This document shows, piece after piece, positions 1 through 6,280 of a stretch of 6,280 nucleotides of DNA. Positions within the stretch are counted from its first letter, which is position 1, and each line of letters opens with the position of its first letter. Origin of the DNA: UBA11164 sp002420085. GTDB lineage: Bacteria; Pseudomonadota; Gammaproteobacteria; Xanthomonadales; Xanthomonadaceae. The notes beneath the pieces are model-generated. The model saw nothing but the letters and a program-made list of their open reading frames with translations. It made no database searches and was not told the DNA's origin. The translations under genes and the position numbers were made by a program. The stretch covers positions 1 through 6,280 of the forward strand of contig DALYLJ010000181.1 of NCBI GenBank assembly GCA_031976395.1, read 5' to 3'.

Positions 1-1388
1 GATTCTGGCGGTCGCTCGGACTGCGATGGATCGGTGGCTGGACGGCTGCCGGTGCTGCGATTGCTGTTCGAGCGGGATCGTTGGGCTTGGCCGTCACGCC
101 GTCGATGCTCGGCTTCGACCAGGGCGCGGGTCTGGCGGATGCGTTGCAGCCAAAGCTCGTTCCGGTCGGCCTCTTCCTCGCTGGCGAGATCGGGAATATG
201 GCTGAACGGGATGCGCATCGGTGCGCTGTCGAGTGCGTCCTGAGCGCCAGCGAAGTAGATCTTGTTCAATCCGTACTTGCCATTGATGCGGTCGAGGGTG
301 GTGTTGAGCGCGCGTGCCCGTGCTTCGTCGGCGCTGTCGAACAGGTTGCCGCTGCTCTGTTCGCGCGCCAGCAGGCGGCCGAGTACGACCGACACCGACA
401 GTGGCGGGGCAGGGTCCGGGCGGTCGGCGATCAGGGCATTCAAGCGGTGCAGCAGGGCGCGGCTGTCGTCGCCGTGGTCGAATTCGACCCGAGCCTGCCA
501 GGACGCTGCGCCGAGACAGCGTACCTTCACGTGCAGCATGCCGGCCAGCATGCCGTAGCTGCGCAGGCGCATGGCTGCTTTGAGCAGCAGCTTCTTGAGC
601 ACGGCATCGGCGCCGGCACGGTTGCGCAGATGCGGCGGCAATACGTGCGAATGACCGACTGAACTGCGCTGGGTCGGGGTGTCGGGAATGTCCTCACCGT
701 GCAATCGGGCGTGGAAGCGTTCGCCCTCGATGCCACCCCAGATGCGGCGCAGCCGATGCCGGGGTGCGCTGCACAGTCGCGCGATGCTGTCGATGCCCGC
801 CGCGTGCAGGCGTGCCAGCATGGCCGGCCCAATGCCGCACAGGTCGCTCAGGTCCAGACTGAACAGTGCCTGCGGCAGGTCGGCCTGTTCCAGCACCACC
901 AGGCCATCGGGTTTCTGCATGTCCGAGGCGGTCTTGGCCAGGAAAGCATTGGGTGCGATGCCGATCGAGCAGCGCAGCCAGTCGCCGGTCTCGGACACGG
1001 CGGTCTTGATTTCGGTGGCGATCCGCTCAGCGCGTTGGCGCTGGCGCTCACGGCCGATCAGCCGGCAGGCCACTTCGTCGATCGAGCCGACCTTGCTGAT
1101 CGGGATGCAGCGCTCGATGGCGGCGATCAAGCGATGGTGGTATTCGACATAGCGATGCGGCCGGGCCGGGACGATGGTGATGCCCGGGCACAGTCGGCGG
1201 GCATCGCGCACCAGGGTTCCGGTCTTCACGCCGAAGCGCTTGGCTTCGATGCTGGCGGCGATGCAGCAGGTGGTTTCGGCCAACACCGGCACCACCCCGA
1301 CCGGATGCCCGCGCAGGGCGATGTCGTCCTGCTGCTCGACCGAGGCGAAGTAGGAATTGAAATCGACAAACAGGTAGCGCAGCGTCAC
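1..1388 (-). CDS. Y-family translesion DNA polymerase (DinB/UmuC-like), C-terminus cut by window edge
   Basis: Probable low-fidelity polymerase that copies damaged DNA templates in the cytoplasm. Seen in the 462 visible residues: motif I VDFNSYFASVE (8-18) with catalytic D9 and an F14 at the steric-gate position that excludes ribonucleotides; SIDE (102-105) giving D104/E105; the fingers/palm signature CSIGIAPNAFLAK (140-152) followed by SDMQKPDG (155-162); a helix-hairpin-helix LCGIGPAMLARL (183-194); and a little-finger domain from about 242 to 340. GNLFD (347-351), then INGKYGLNKIYFAG (368-381), resembles the C-terminal part of UmuC, where an xxxLF motif binds the beta clamp; here the first motif residue is not Gln. 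From about 428 the tail is basic, Ser-rich and probably disordered. The GTG start is chosen because it has GAGG seven bases upstream and begins just before motif I; an in-frame TTG at 1403 is the alternative, and a stop lies at 1458-1460. No stop is seen before base 1. No imuA, lexA or umuD is visible beside it. Family call is firm; the exact subfamily is not. Confidence 0.93.
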   Translation of the reverse strand, partial: MTLRYLFVDFNSYFASVEQQDDIALRGHPVGVVPVLAETTCCIAASIEAKRFGVKTGTLVRDARRLCPGITIVPARPHRYVEYHHRLIAAIERCIPISKVGSIDEVACRLIGRERQRQRAERIATEIKTAVSETGDWLRCSIGIAPNAFLAKTASDMQKPDGLVVLEQADLPQALFSLDLSDLCGIGPAMLARLHAAGIDSIARLCSAPRHRLRRIWGGIEGERFHARLHGEDIPDTPTQRSSVGHSHVLPPHLRNRAGADAVLKKLLLKAAMRLRSYGMLAGMLHVKVRCLGAASWQARVEFDHGDDSRALLHRLNALIADRPDPAPPLSVSVVLGRLLAREQSSGNLFDSADEARARALNTTLDRINGKYGLNKIYFAGAQDALDSAPMRIPFSHIPDLASEEEADRNELWLQRIRQTRALVEAEHRRRDGQAQRSRSNSNRSTGSRPATDPSQSERPPE

Positions 1389-1395
1389 GGTCCGA

Positions 1396-1399
1396 CCTC
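1396..1399 (-). promoter_or_regulatory. Ribosome binding site of the polymerase gene
   Basis: Read on the minus strand, GAGG lies seven bases before the GTG at 1388. This favours GTG 1388 over the TTG at 1403 as the start. The match is only four bases, so the support is moderate. Confidence 0.5.
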
Positions 1400-1456
1400 G
1401 CAAGACGATTTCGACCCCGGCAGGCCAGTGTACGCCGCCGATCGGGTCGGGACCGT

Positions 1457-1462
1457 TTTATA
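1457..1462 (-). promoter_or_regulatory. Candidate -10 box (TATAAA) of the polymerase gene
   Basis: The minus strand reads TATAAA here, an AT-rich island in a GC-rich region and a close match to the sigma-70 -10 consensus TATAAT. It would place transcription start near 1450, about 60 bases before the GTG start. Seventeen bases further upstream the hexamer is CGCACG, a poor -35, so the promoter would be weak or activator-dependent. That hexamer lies inside the inverted repeat at 1479-1495. Inference only. Confidence 0.35.
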
Positions 1463-1478
1463 GGTCCGGGCAGTCGCA

Positions 1479-1495
1479 CCGTGCGAGACGCACGG
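1479..1495. promoter_or_regulatory. Perfect 7-bp inverted repeat, candidate operator
   Basis: CCGTGCG (1479-1485) and CGCACGG (1489-1495) are exact reverse complements separated by AGA. No T-run follows on either strand, so an intrinsic terminator is unlikely. The site covers the -35 position relative to the TATAAA on the minus strand, which is where a repressor or activator could bind. A GC-rich chance palindrome cannot be excluded. Confidence 0.35.
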
Positions 1496-1533
1496 CCGGG
1501 TGGGTGACGGCGTGCGGTGCCGGGTGCCGGCGG

Positions 1534-1547
1534 GTTGGAATTTCAAC
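1534..1547. promoter_or_regulatory. 14-bp near-palindrome, possible regulator binding site
   Basis: GTTGGAATTTCAAC is palindromic apart from one G/T position per half. It sits in the middle of the divergent intergenic region, about 83 bases before the ATG of the repeat-protein gene, and is more AT-rich than its surroundings. The arms do not match the E. coli LexA box (CTGT-N8-ACAG). Which gene it would control, if either, is unknown. Confidence 0.25.
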
Positions 1548-1618
1548 TTGTGGGATGGGTGTCTCATTTGTTAGGCTTCCGAGCGCTGCAAAGAACGTGA
1601 TAGGGCCGGAAAGGCCAC

Positions 1619-1624
1619 AGGGGG
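1619..1624 (+). promoter_or_regulatory. Ribosome binding site of the repeat-protein gene
   Basis: AGGGGG ends five bases before the ATG at 1630. This purine-rich Shine-Dalgarno match decides the start over the in-frame ATG at 1645, which has no such site. The spacing is within the normal range. Confidence 0.7.
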
Positions 1625-1629
1625 ACAAC

Positions 1630-1740
1630 ATGCGGTTCGATATCATGGCCGGCCGGCCGTCTGCGGCCGGGCGGGTGCCTGCACGCGCGCGTTTCGCACT
1701 GGCAGCCCTGCTGCTGGCACTGGCTTCGCCGAGTCTTGCG
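1630..1740 (+). other. Signal peptide of the repeat protein (residues 1-37)
   Basis: A long arginine-containing n-region (residues 1-21, five Arg after Met) precedes a hydrophobic core FALAALLLALA (22-32) and the segment SPSLA, predicting signal peptidase I cleavage after A37, before VDLQ. There is no twin-arginine motif and no lipobox cysteine, so Sec export is the simplest reading. Starting at the ATG at 1645 would leave the core intact, so the peptide does not by itself decide the start. Confidence 0.8.
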
Positions 1741-4700
1741 GTCGATCTGCAATACAGCTTCCTGCGCGATGACCTTACCGATCCGCTGCCGGCCGGCGGC
1801 ACGATCATCTACGAGGTGCAACTGCTCAACGCCGATGCCGACACCGCGCTCGACGTGCGCAGCATCTACGATGTGCCGGCCGGCACCACCCCGGTCAGTC
1901 TTCCGCCGTTCTGCACTGCCGTTGGTGCCCGCATCGAGTGCCTGCACGGCGATCTGGTCGGCACATTGCCGCCGGCCGGGGGTTCGCCGGTCGATTTCGA
2001 GTTGCGTTTCGCCACCACCGTCCCCGGTACGGTAACCCTGCGCGGTGCGGTCGGCACCGGTGTCCCACCGGCTGCCGCCCTGCCGTTGCCGGCGGGCGAT
2101 GGTTTCTTCGCGGGAGACACCGACCCGGCCAACAATCAGGCCAATCAGAACACCACGGTCACCAGTGGCGGCAATCTGACGATCAGCAAGTCCGGAACGC
2201 CTGACCCGGTGGTCGGTGGCGCCGAGGTGACCTACACGGTCACGGTCGAGAATCTCGGCCCCAGCGATTCCGCCGGGGTGCGGGTGATCGACACCCTGCC
2301 GACCGCCACCAGCTTCGTGGCCGGCAGTGCCAGTGGCGCCGGCTGGACGTTCTCGGCCTCCGGCGGCACCCTGACCGCCACCCGTGCCAGCACCCTGGCC
2401 AATGGCGCCAGTGCCCAGTTCACCTTCCGTGCCCGGGTCAATGCCGGCTCCGGCACGATCACCAATGCCGCCACCGTCGATACCACCGGACCCGGCGCAA
2501 CGCCCGATCCGATCCCAGGCAACAACACCGCGACCGCCGATACCGTGGTCAATCCTGGCGCCGATCTCACGGTCAGCAAGACCGTGACCCCGGCCCCGGC
2601 GGTGGCCGCCGAAGTGGTCACCTTCACCTTGCGTCCGCGCAACCTCGGTCCCAGCCCGGCCGCCGATGCGGTTCTGGTCGATACCCTGCCGCCCGGCTTC
2701 ACCCTGGTCGGCGTGATATCCAGCCCGGCCTGGACCTGCCCGGTCACGGTCGGTGCGACCAGTCTGACCTGTACCCGGACCAGCTTCCCGGTTGGTGCAA
2801 CCGAGGACATCCAGTTCACCGCCCTGGCGCCAGCCACTGTGCCGGCGGGCGGGCAGAGTGCGACCAACAGCGCCACGCTGACCTCGTCGGTGGCCGATCC
2901 GGTCGCCGGCAACAACACCGGCACGGTCACCTTCACGGTGCTGCCGCTCGGTGCCGATCTGTCGCTGCAAAGCAAGGCCAAGACCCCGCAGATCGTGCCG
3001 GTCTGGGACGGCATCGGTCCAGATACCGCCAGCCGGATGACTTCGACCATCGTGGTCCGCAACAACGGTCCGCTGGCGGCCAGCGCCAATGTCCAGGTCG
3101 CCGACACCCTGGCGGCCGGCGAAGAGTTCGTGTCCTCGTCCGGTCCGTGGACATGTGCGGTGTCCGGCACGCCGCCGGGCCAATCGGTGCTTTGCACCTT
3201 CAATGGCCCGTATCCGGTCAATGTCGGCCAGACCCTGTCCGGCGGCAATGCCCTGACCATCGTCACTCGCGCCATCGCCGCCGGCACCCTGACCAATACC
3301 GCCTGCACCGGCGGCACCGGCGGCAGCGGTGAGCCCGATACCGCCGATGGCACCAATCAGGACGCGGAGCCGGGCAATGACTGTTCCGGGGCGACCGCCC
3401 GCTCGACCAACGAAAGCGCCGACCTGACCATCAGCAAGCAGACCAGCACGCCAGTCGGTGCCGACAAGGTCATCACCGCCGCCGAGGGCAGCGTCACCTA
3501 CACCCTGGAGATCACCAACACCGGCAGCAATGCCACCGGTGGCATCGTCATGGACGATCCGATCCCCGGCTTCATCAATGGCCGCACCCCGGTGCCGAGC
3601 GTGTCGGTGCCGGCCGGCTTCACCTGCACCAGCGCAGCGACGGTCACCTGCCGCTCGGTGGCCGGGTTCCAGCTTGCACCGGGCGATAGCCGCACGATCG
3701 TCATCACCGTCCAGCGTCCGCTCAATGACAGCAGTGCGATCGGTTCGACCGTGTGCAATGGCTCGTCGGTGCCGCAAGCATTCTGCAACACCGCCCAGGT
3801 GCGCATCGATGGCCTGTCGCCGGATGCGGTCGGTGAATCCAATACCGGCAACAACAGCGCCCAGGACTGGGTGCAGATCGACCGGGTCGCCAATGTCCAG
3901 ACCACCTCGAAGTCGATCATCTCGGGCAACCCTGGCCGGGCCGGGGTCGATACGCAATACCGGATCGACTATCGCAACGATGGTCCGTCGGCGGTGCCGG
4001 GGGTGACCTTCAGCGATGTCTTCACCCTGCCGGCCAATGACAACGGTTTCGTGCTGGTTTCGGCCACCCGGACGCCGGGCAGTGTCGCCTGCACCGTGAC
4101 TCCGGGGCCGGGCATCACTGCGACCTCGACTGCCGGTGGCATGTCCTACAGCAATGCCGGCAACCCGTCGCCCGGCACGATCAGCATCGTCTGTCCCAGC
4201 CTGAACCTGGCCAACCAGCAGGTCGAGGCGATGCTGGTGACGATCCGGCCGAACTTTGCCAGTGGTCCGGGGCTGCGCAGTTTCGCCAATACCGCGACCT
4301 TCTCGCTGGCCAGCGGCAACAGCGGCAACGATGCCCTGGGCAGCTTCGATTTCAACAGTGATCCGAGTGCTGCCGACGACGAGAAGAGCGCGCTGCTCGA
4401 TTTCGAGGCCGGTCAGGTCGATCTGATCGCCAACAAGACCGATCTGGTCGATCCGATCGGCTTCGACCCCTTCGATTTCAATCAGAACGCCATCACGTAT
4501 CGAGTCCGGGTGACCAACCAGGGGCCGTCGGTCGCGACCAATGTCCGAGTCCAGGACGTGATCTCGCCACCGGCCGGGCGCAGCCTGCGCTTCATCGGCG
4601 ACAGCACGGTTTCGACCGGTCCGTTTGCAGTGTCGGCCTGTTCGATCTCGACCGGCAGCAATCCGGTGGTCGGCCCGGCCACCCTGACGCTCGACTGCCT

Positions 4701-6280
4701 GATGCCCGGTGTCGGTTTCAGCCCGAATGTCGATGGCATCGTGGCTGCTGGTAGTACCACCGAACTGTTCCTGCGCTTCCAGTACGAATCGCAGCCGGCG
4801 GCCGGCGGCGACACCCTCACCGACGTCGCGACCGCCACCGCCAACGAAGTCGACAGCAACCCCGCCAACGATGTTGACGACGAGAGCACCTCGATCCGTT
4901 CACGGGCCGACCTGGCGGTCAGCAAGCTGGCCAGCACGGCCACACCGGATCCCGATCCGGCCAGTGCCGCACCGTCCAGCGTGGCCAGCGTCAGCCTGTT
5001 CGAGCCGCATTTCTGGGTCATCGATGCGGTCAACAACGGTCCCGGCGCCAGTCTGTCGCTGGATCGTGCGGGGGCCTCGCAACTGTCCGGCACCGGCACG
5101 GTCATCGTCGATACCCTGCCGACCGGGATCGCCCTGACGGGTGCGGCGACCTGGCAGAAGTCTGGTCCGGCCCTGGTCGATGCCACACCGGACGGCAGTG
5201 GCGCATGCAGCCAGGCCGGCTCGGTTCTGACCTGTGCGGTCGGCGATGTCACCCCAGGGGGGCGCGTGCGGATCATCGTGCCGGTCCGCTGGACCACCTT
5301 CCCGGCCGGCGGCACGGTCACCAACACTGCCACGGTCAGCACCGAACAGGTCGATCCCAATCCGGGCAACAACACGACCACGGCCAACCTGGCCATCACC
5401 CGTTCCTCACTGACCGGCATCGTTTTCCAGGATCGCGATCGGGCCGGCGCCAATGGCGGTACGCCGCAGGCGGCCGCCAGTGAGCCGCGCATCAATGGCG
5501 TGCAGATCCGCCTGACCGGCACCGACGCCTTCGGCAATGCCGTCAACCGCACCGCCAACAGCAATGCCTCGGGCGTCTATACCTTCAATAACCTGGCACC
5601 TTCCGATGCCAGTGGTTACACCCTGACTCAGACCCAGCCGGCCGGCTTCCGCAATGGCCCGATCGATCCGCCGGCCGCTGGTGCCGGTTCGCCGAGCCTG
5701 GGCGGCAGCTATGCCGCCAGCATCAATGGCAATGGCGACTCGCAGTACACCGCCATCCCGGTCGCGACCGCCCAGACCGGCAGCAATTACAACTTCCCGG
5801 AACTGCGTCAGCCAACGCTGTCGGGCTTCGTCTACATCGACGTCAACGGCAATGGCACCCGCGAGGCCGGCACCGATCTGCCGGTGGCCGGCACCCCGGT
5901 GCGCCTGCTCGATGCTGGCAATGGGGTCGAGGTGGCGACCACCAACACCGATGCCAGCGGCGCCTATCAGTTCACCGCGCTCGAACCATTGACCGTCTAC
6001 ACCCTGGAGCAGGCCCTGCCGACCAATCCGACCGGGCTGATCAATGGCCCGATCAATCCCGGCCTGATTGGCGGTGCCGCCTGCGCCACTGGCTGCACCG
6101 CCCAGGCCGACACCCCGGCGGCCGACACCGACCGGATCGCCGACATCGACCTCGGCTCCGGCGTGGACGGCACGGTGTTCAACTTCGGCGAAATCCAGAC
6201 CGCTGCGATCTCGGGCCAGGTTTACGTCGATGCCGACCGCAACAACGCGCTCGACCCGAGCGACACGGTCCGGATTCCGG
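1630..6280 (+). CDS. Large exported repeat protein with DUF11-type and SdrD B-like domains, 3' end cut by window
   Basis: One frame stays open for 1550 codons from the ATG at 1630 to the right edge. Likely a secreted or surface-exposed stalk or adhesin-like protein; no enzymatic motif is seen. Order of parts: signal peptide (1-37); eight DUF11-like Ig-type modules starting near residues 38, 182, 311, 442, 597, 754, 930 and 1093; SdrD B-like modules from 1260, 1396 and 1526, the last truncated. Most DUF11 modules open with ADLT(I/V)SK or a variant, have a central VxNxGPS-type strand and a VxDTLP-type turn, and end near a DPxPGNN-type motif, as the family does. Twenty cysteines occur, an even number in every complete module, fitting disulfides outside the cytoplasm. 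Known for the families: DUF11 repeats are common in large bacterial and archaeal surface proteins, and SdrD B repeats bind calcium in Staphylococcus adhesins. A C-terminal anchor or secretion signal would lie beyond the window. The role is inferred from architecture only. Confidence 0.93.
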   Translation, partial: MRFDIMAGRPSAAGRVPARARFALAALLLALASPSLAVDLQYSFLRDDLTDPLPAGGTIIYEVQLLNADADTALDVRSIYDVPAGTTPVSLPPFCTAVGARIECLHGDLVGTLPPAGGSPVDFELRFATTVPGTVTLRGAVGTGVPPAAALPLPAGDGFFAGDTDPANNQANQNTTVTSGGNLTISKSGTPDPVVGGAEVTYTVTVENLGPSDSAGVRVIDTLPTATSFVAGSASGAGWTFSASGGTLTATRASTLANGASAQFTFRARVNAGSGTITNAATVDTTGPGATPDPIPGNNTATADTVVNPGADLTVSKTVTPAPAVAAEVVTFTLRPRNLGPSPAADAVLVDTLPPGFTLVGVISSPAWTCPVTVGATSLTCTRTSFPVGATEDIQFTALAPATVPAGGQSATNSATLTSSVADPVAGNNTGTVTFTVLPLGADLSLQSKAKTPQIVPVWDGIGPDTASRMTSTIVVRNNGPLAASANVQVADTLAAGEEFVSSSGPWTCAVSGTPPGQSVLCTFNGPYPVNVGQTLSGGNALTIVTRAIAAGTLTNTACTGGTGGSGEPDTADGTNQDAEPGNDCSGATARSTNESADLTISKQTSTPVGADKVITAAEGSVTYTLEITNTGSNATGGIVMDDPIPGFINGRTPVPSVSVPAGFTCTSAATVTCRSVAGFQLAPGDSRTIVITVQRPLNDSSAIGSTVCNGSSVPQAFCNTAQVRIDGLSPDAVGESNTGNNSAQDWVQIDRVANVQTTSKSIISGNPGRAGVDTQYRIDYRNDGPSAVPGVTFSDVFTLPANDNGFVLVSATRTPGSVACTVTPGPGITATSTAGGMSYSNAGNPSPGTISIVCPSLNLANQQVEAMLVTIRPNFASGPGLRSFANTATFSLASGNSGNDALGSFDFNSDPSAADDEKSALLDFEAGQVDLIANKTDLVDPIGFDPFDFNQNAITYRVRVTNQGPSVATNVRVQDVISPPAGRSLRFIGDSTVSTGPFAVSACSISTGSNPVVGPATLTLDCLMPGVGFSPNVDGIVAAGSTTELFLRFQYESQPAAGGDTLTDVATATANEVDSNPANDVDDESTSIRSRADLAVSKLASTATPDPDPASAAPSSVASVSLFEPHFWVIDAVNNGPGASLSLDRAGASQLSGTGTVIVDTLPTGIALTGAATWQKSGPALVDATPDGSGACSQAGSVLTCAVGDVTPGGRVRIIVPVRWTTFPAGGTVTNTATVSTEQVDPNPGNNTTTANLAITRSSLTGIVFQDRDRAGANGGTPQAAASEPRINGVQIRLTGTDAFGNAVNRTANSNASGVYTFNNLAPSDASGYTLTQTQPAGFRNGPIDPPAAGAGSPSLGGSYAASINGNGDSQYTAIPVATAQTGSNYNFPELRQPTLSGFVYIDVNGNGTREAGTDLPVAGTPVRLLDAGNGVEVATTNTDASGAYQFTALEPLTVYTLEQALPTNPTGLINGPINPGLIGGAACATGCTAQADTPAADTDRIADIDLGSGVDGTVFNFGEIQTAAISGQVYVDADRNNALDPSDTVRIP
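1741..5406 (+). repeat. Eight tandem DUF11-type Ig-like modules (protein-level repeat)
   Basis: Module boundaries in residues: 38-181, 182-310, 311-441, 442-596, 597-753, 754-929, 930-1092 and 1093-1259, about 130 to 175 residues each. The repetition is in protein sequence; DNA identity is limited to short stretches such as the 15 bases GTCGATACCCTGCCG at 2677-2691 and 5107-5121, so the duplications are old. The first module is the most diverged and lacks the ADLTxSK opening. Modules 2 and 3 are the most canonical; 4 to 8 are longer through inserted loops. Boundaries were set by eye on the opening motif and may be off by several residues. Confidence 0.8.
5407..6280 (+). repeat. Tandem SdrD B-like modules (two complete, third partial)
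   Basis: Three units begin SLTGIVFQD (1260), TLSGFVYID (1396) and AISGQVYVD (1526), the typical first strand of SdrD B-like domains. Units 1 and 2 also contain the family's later signature, NASGVYTFNNL in unit 1 and DASGAYQFTAL in unit 2, and close on NFPEL or NFGEI. Unit 2 keeps the calcium-loop pattern DxNxNGxxE (D1404, N1406, N1408, E1412); unit 1 has DRDRAGANGG instead and looks degenerate. Unit 3 starts DADRNNALD and is cut at residue 1550. More units are likely beyond the window. Confidence 0.8.

Noticed and set aside
699..1463. 254-codon plus-strand frame, and a 193-codon one at 81-662
   Set aside because: They lie opposite the Y-family polymerase, whose catalytic motifs are unmistakable on the minus strand, and their products match no family I recognise.
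1479..1495. Inverted repeat as an intrinsic terminator
   Set aside because: No T-run follows the stem on either strand, and it lies upstream of both genes rather than at a gene end.
1535..1576. Sigma-70 promoter for the plus-strand gene using TTGGAA or TTGTGG as -35
   Set aside because: At 17-base spacing the corresponding -10 hexamers do not resemble TATAAT, so no specific promoter is called.
1585..1625. Sequence with GCAAAG and GGCCGGAAAGGCC resembling pieces of a cyclic-di-GMP riboswitch
   Set aside because: The order and spacing of the conserved riboswitch segments are not met; only a short 4-bp GGCC pairing can form.
2232..3356. 374-codon minus-strand frame, and a similar 360-codon one at 4482-5564
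   Set aside because: Both are antisense shadows with Val/Ala/Pro/Thr-rich sequence arising from the repeated modules; neither has a domain or supporting start signals.
1564..3957. 797-codon open frame on the minus strand opposite the repeat-protein gene
   Set aside because: It is an antisense shadow of a GC-rich coding frame: its product is low-complexity (Gly, Arg, Asp, Ala), has no recognisable domain, and the plus strand carries a signal peptide and clear DUF11 motifs.
2173..5406. Tandem DNA repeat or CRISPR-like array
   Set aside because: Periodicity is at the protein level, with units of roughly 390-530 bases and poor DNA identity; there are no short direct repeats with spacers.

Overview
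The window is a GC-rich bacterial segment with a strong G/C bias at third codon positions. It holds two divergently transcribed genes, each cut off by a window edge. The polymerase type and the Gram-negative-style giant secreted repeat protein fit a high-GC proteobacterium. I would guess the Lysobacterales/Xanthomonadales side of the Gammaproteobacteria, but this is impression-level inference and no rRNA or marker gene is present to settle it.

Left part (1-1388, minus strand): a Y-family (translesion) DNA polymerase. 462 residues are visible from a GTG start, and the C-terminal end runs off the left edge. The catalytic Asp/Asp-Glu set, the Y-family fingers signature, the helix-hairpin-helix, the little-finger domain and a UmuC-like C-terminal segment can all be read directly.

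Middle (1389-1629): a 241-base divergent intergenic region. It has a perfect 7-bp inverted repeat, a TATAAA box pointing towards the polymerase, a 14-bp near-palindrome and a strong Shine-Dalgarno site for the plus-strand gene. I found no convincing sigma-70 promoter for the plus-strand gene.

Right part (1630-6280, plus strand): one uninterrupted reading frame of at least 1550 codons, still open at the right edge. It encodes an exported protein: a signal peptide, then eight tandem immunoglobulin-like DUF11-type modules, then at least three SdrD B-like modules, the third cut by the window end. Nearly every DUF11 module carries one conserved cysteine pair, which suggests one disulfide per module outside the cytoplasm. 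This is probably a cell-surface or secreted stalk/adhesin-like protein; its ligand and anchoring cannot be seen here.

Nothing indicates that the two genes act in one pathway; they share only the intergenic region. I found no RNA gene, mobile element, CRISPR array or clear terminator. No new multi-gene system is evident. The points most worth a second look are the cysteine pattern of the repeat protein and the palindromic sites between the two genes.
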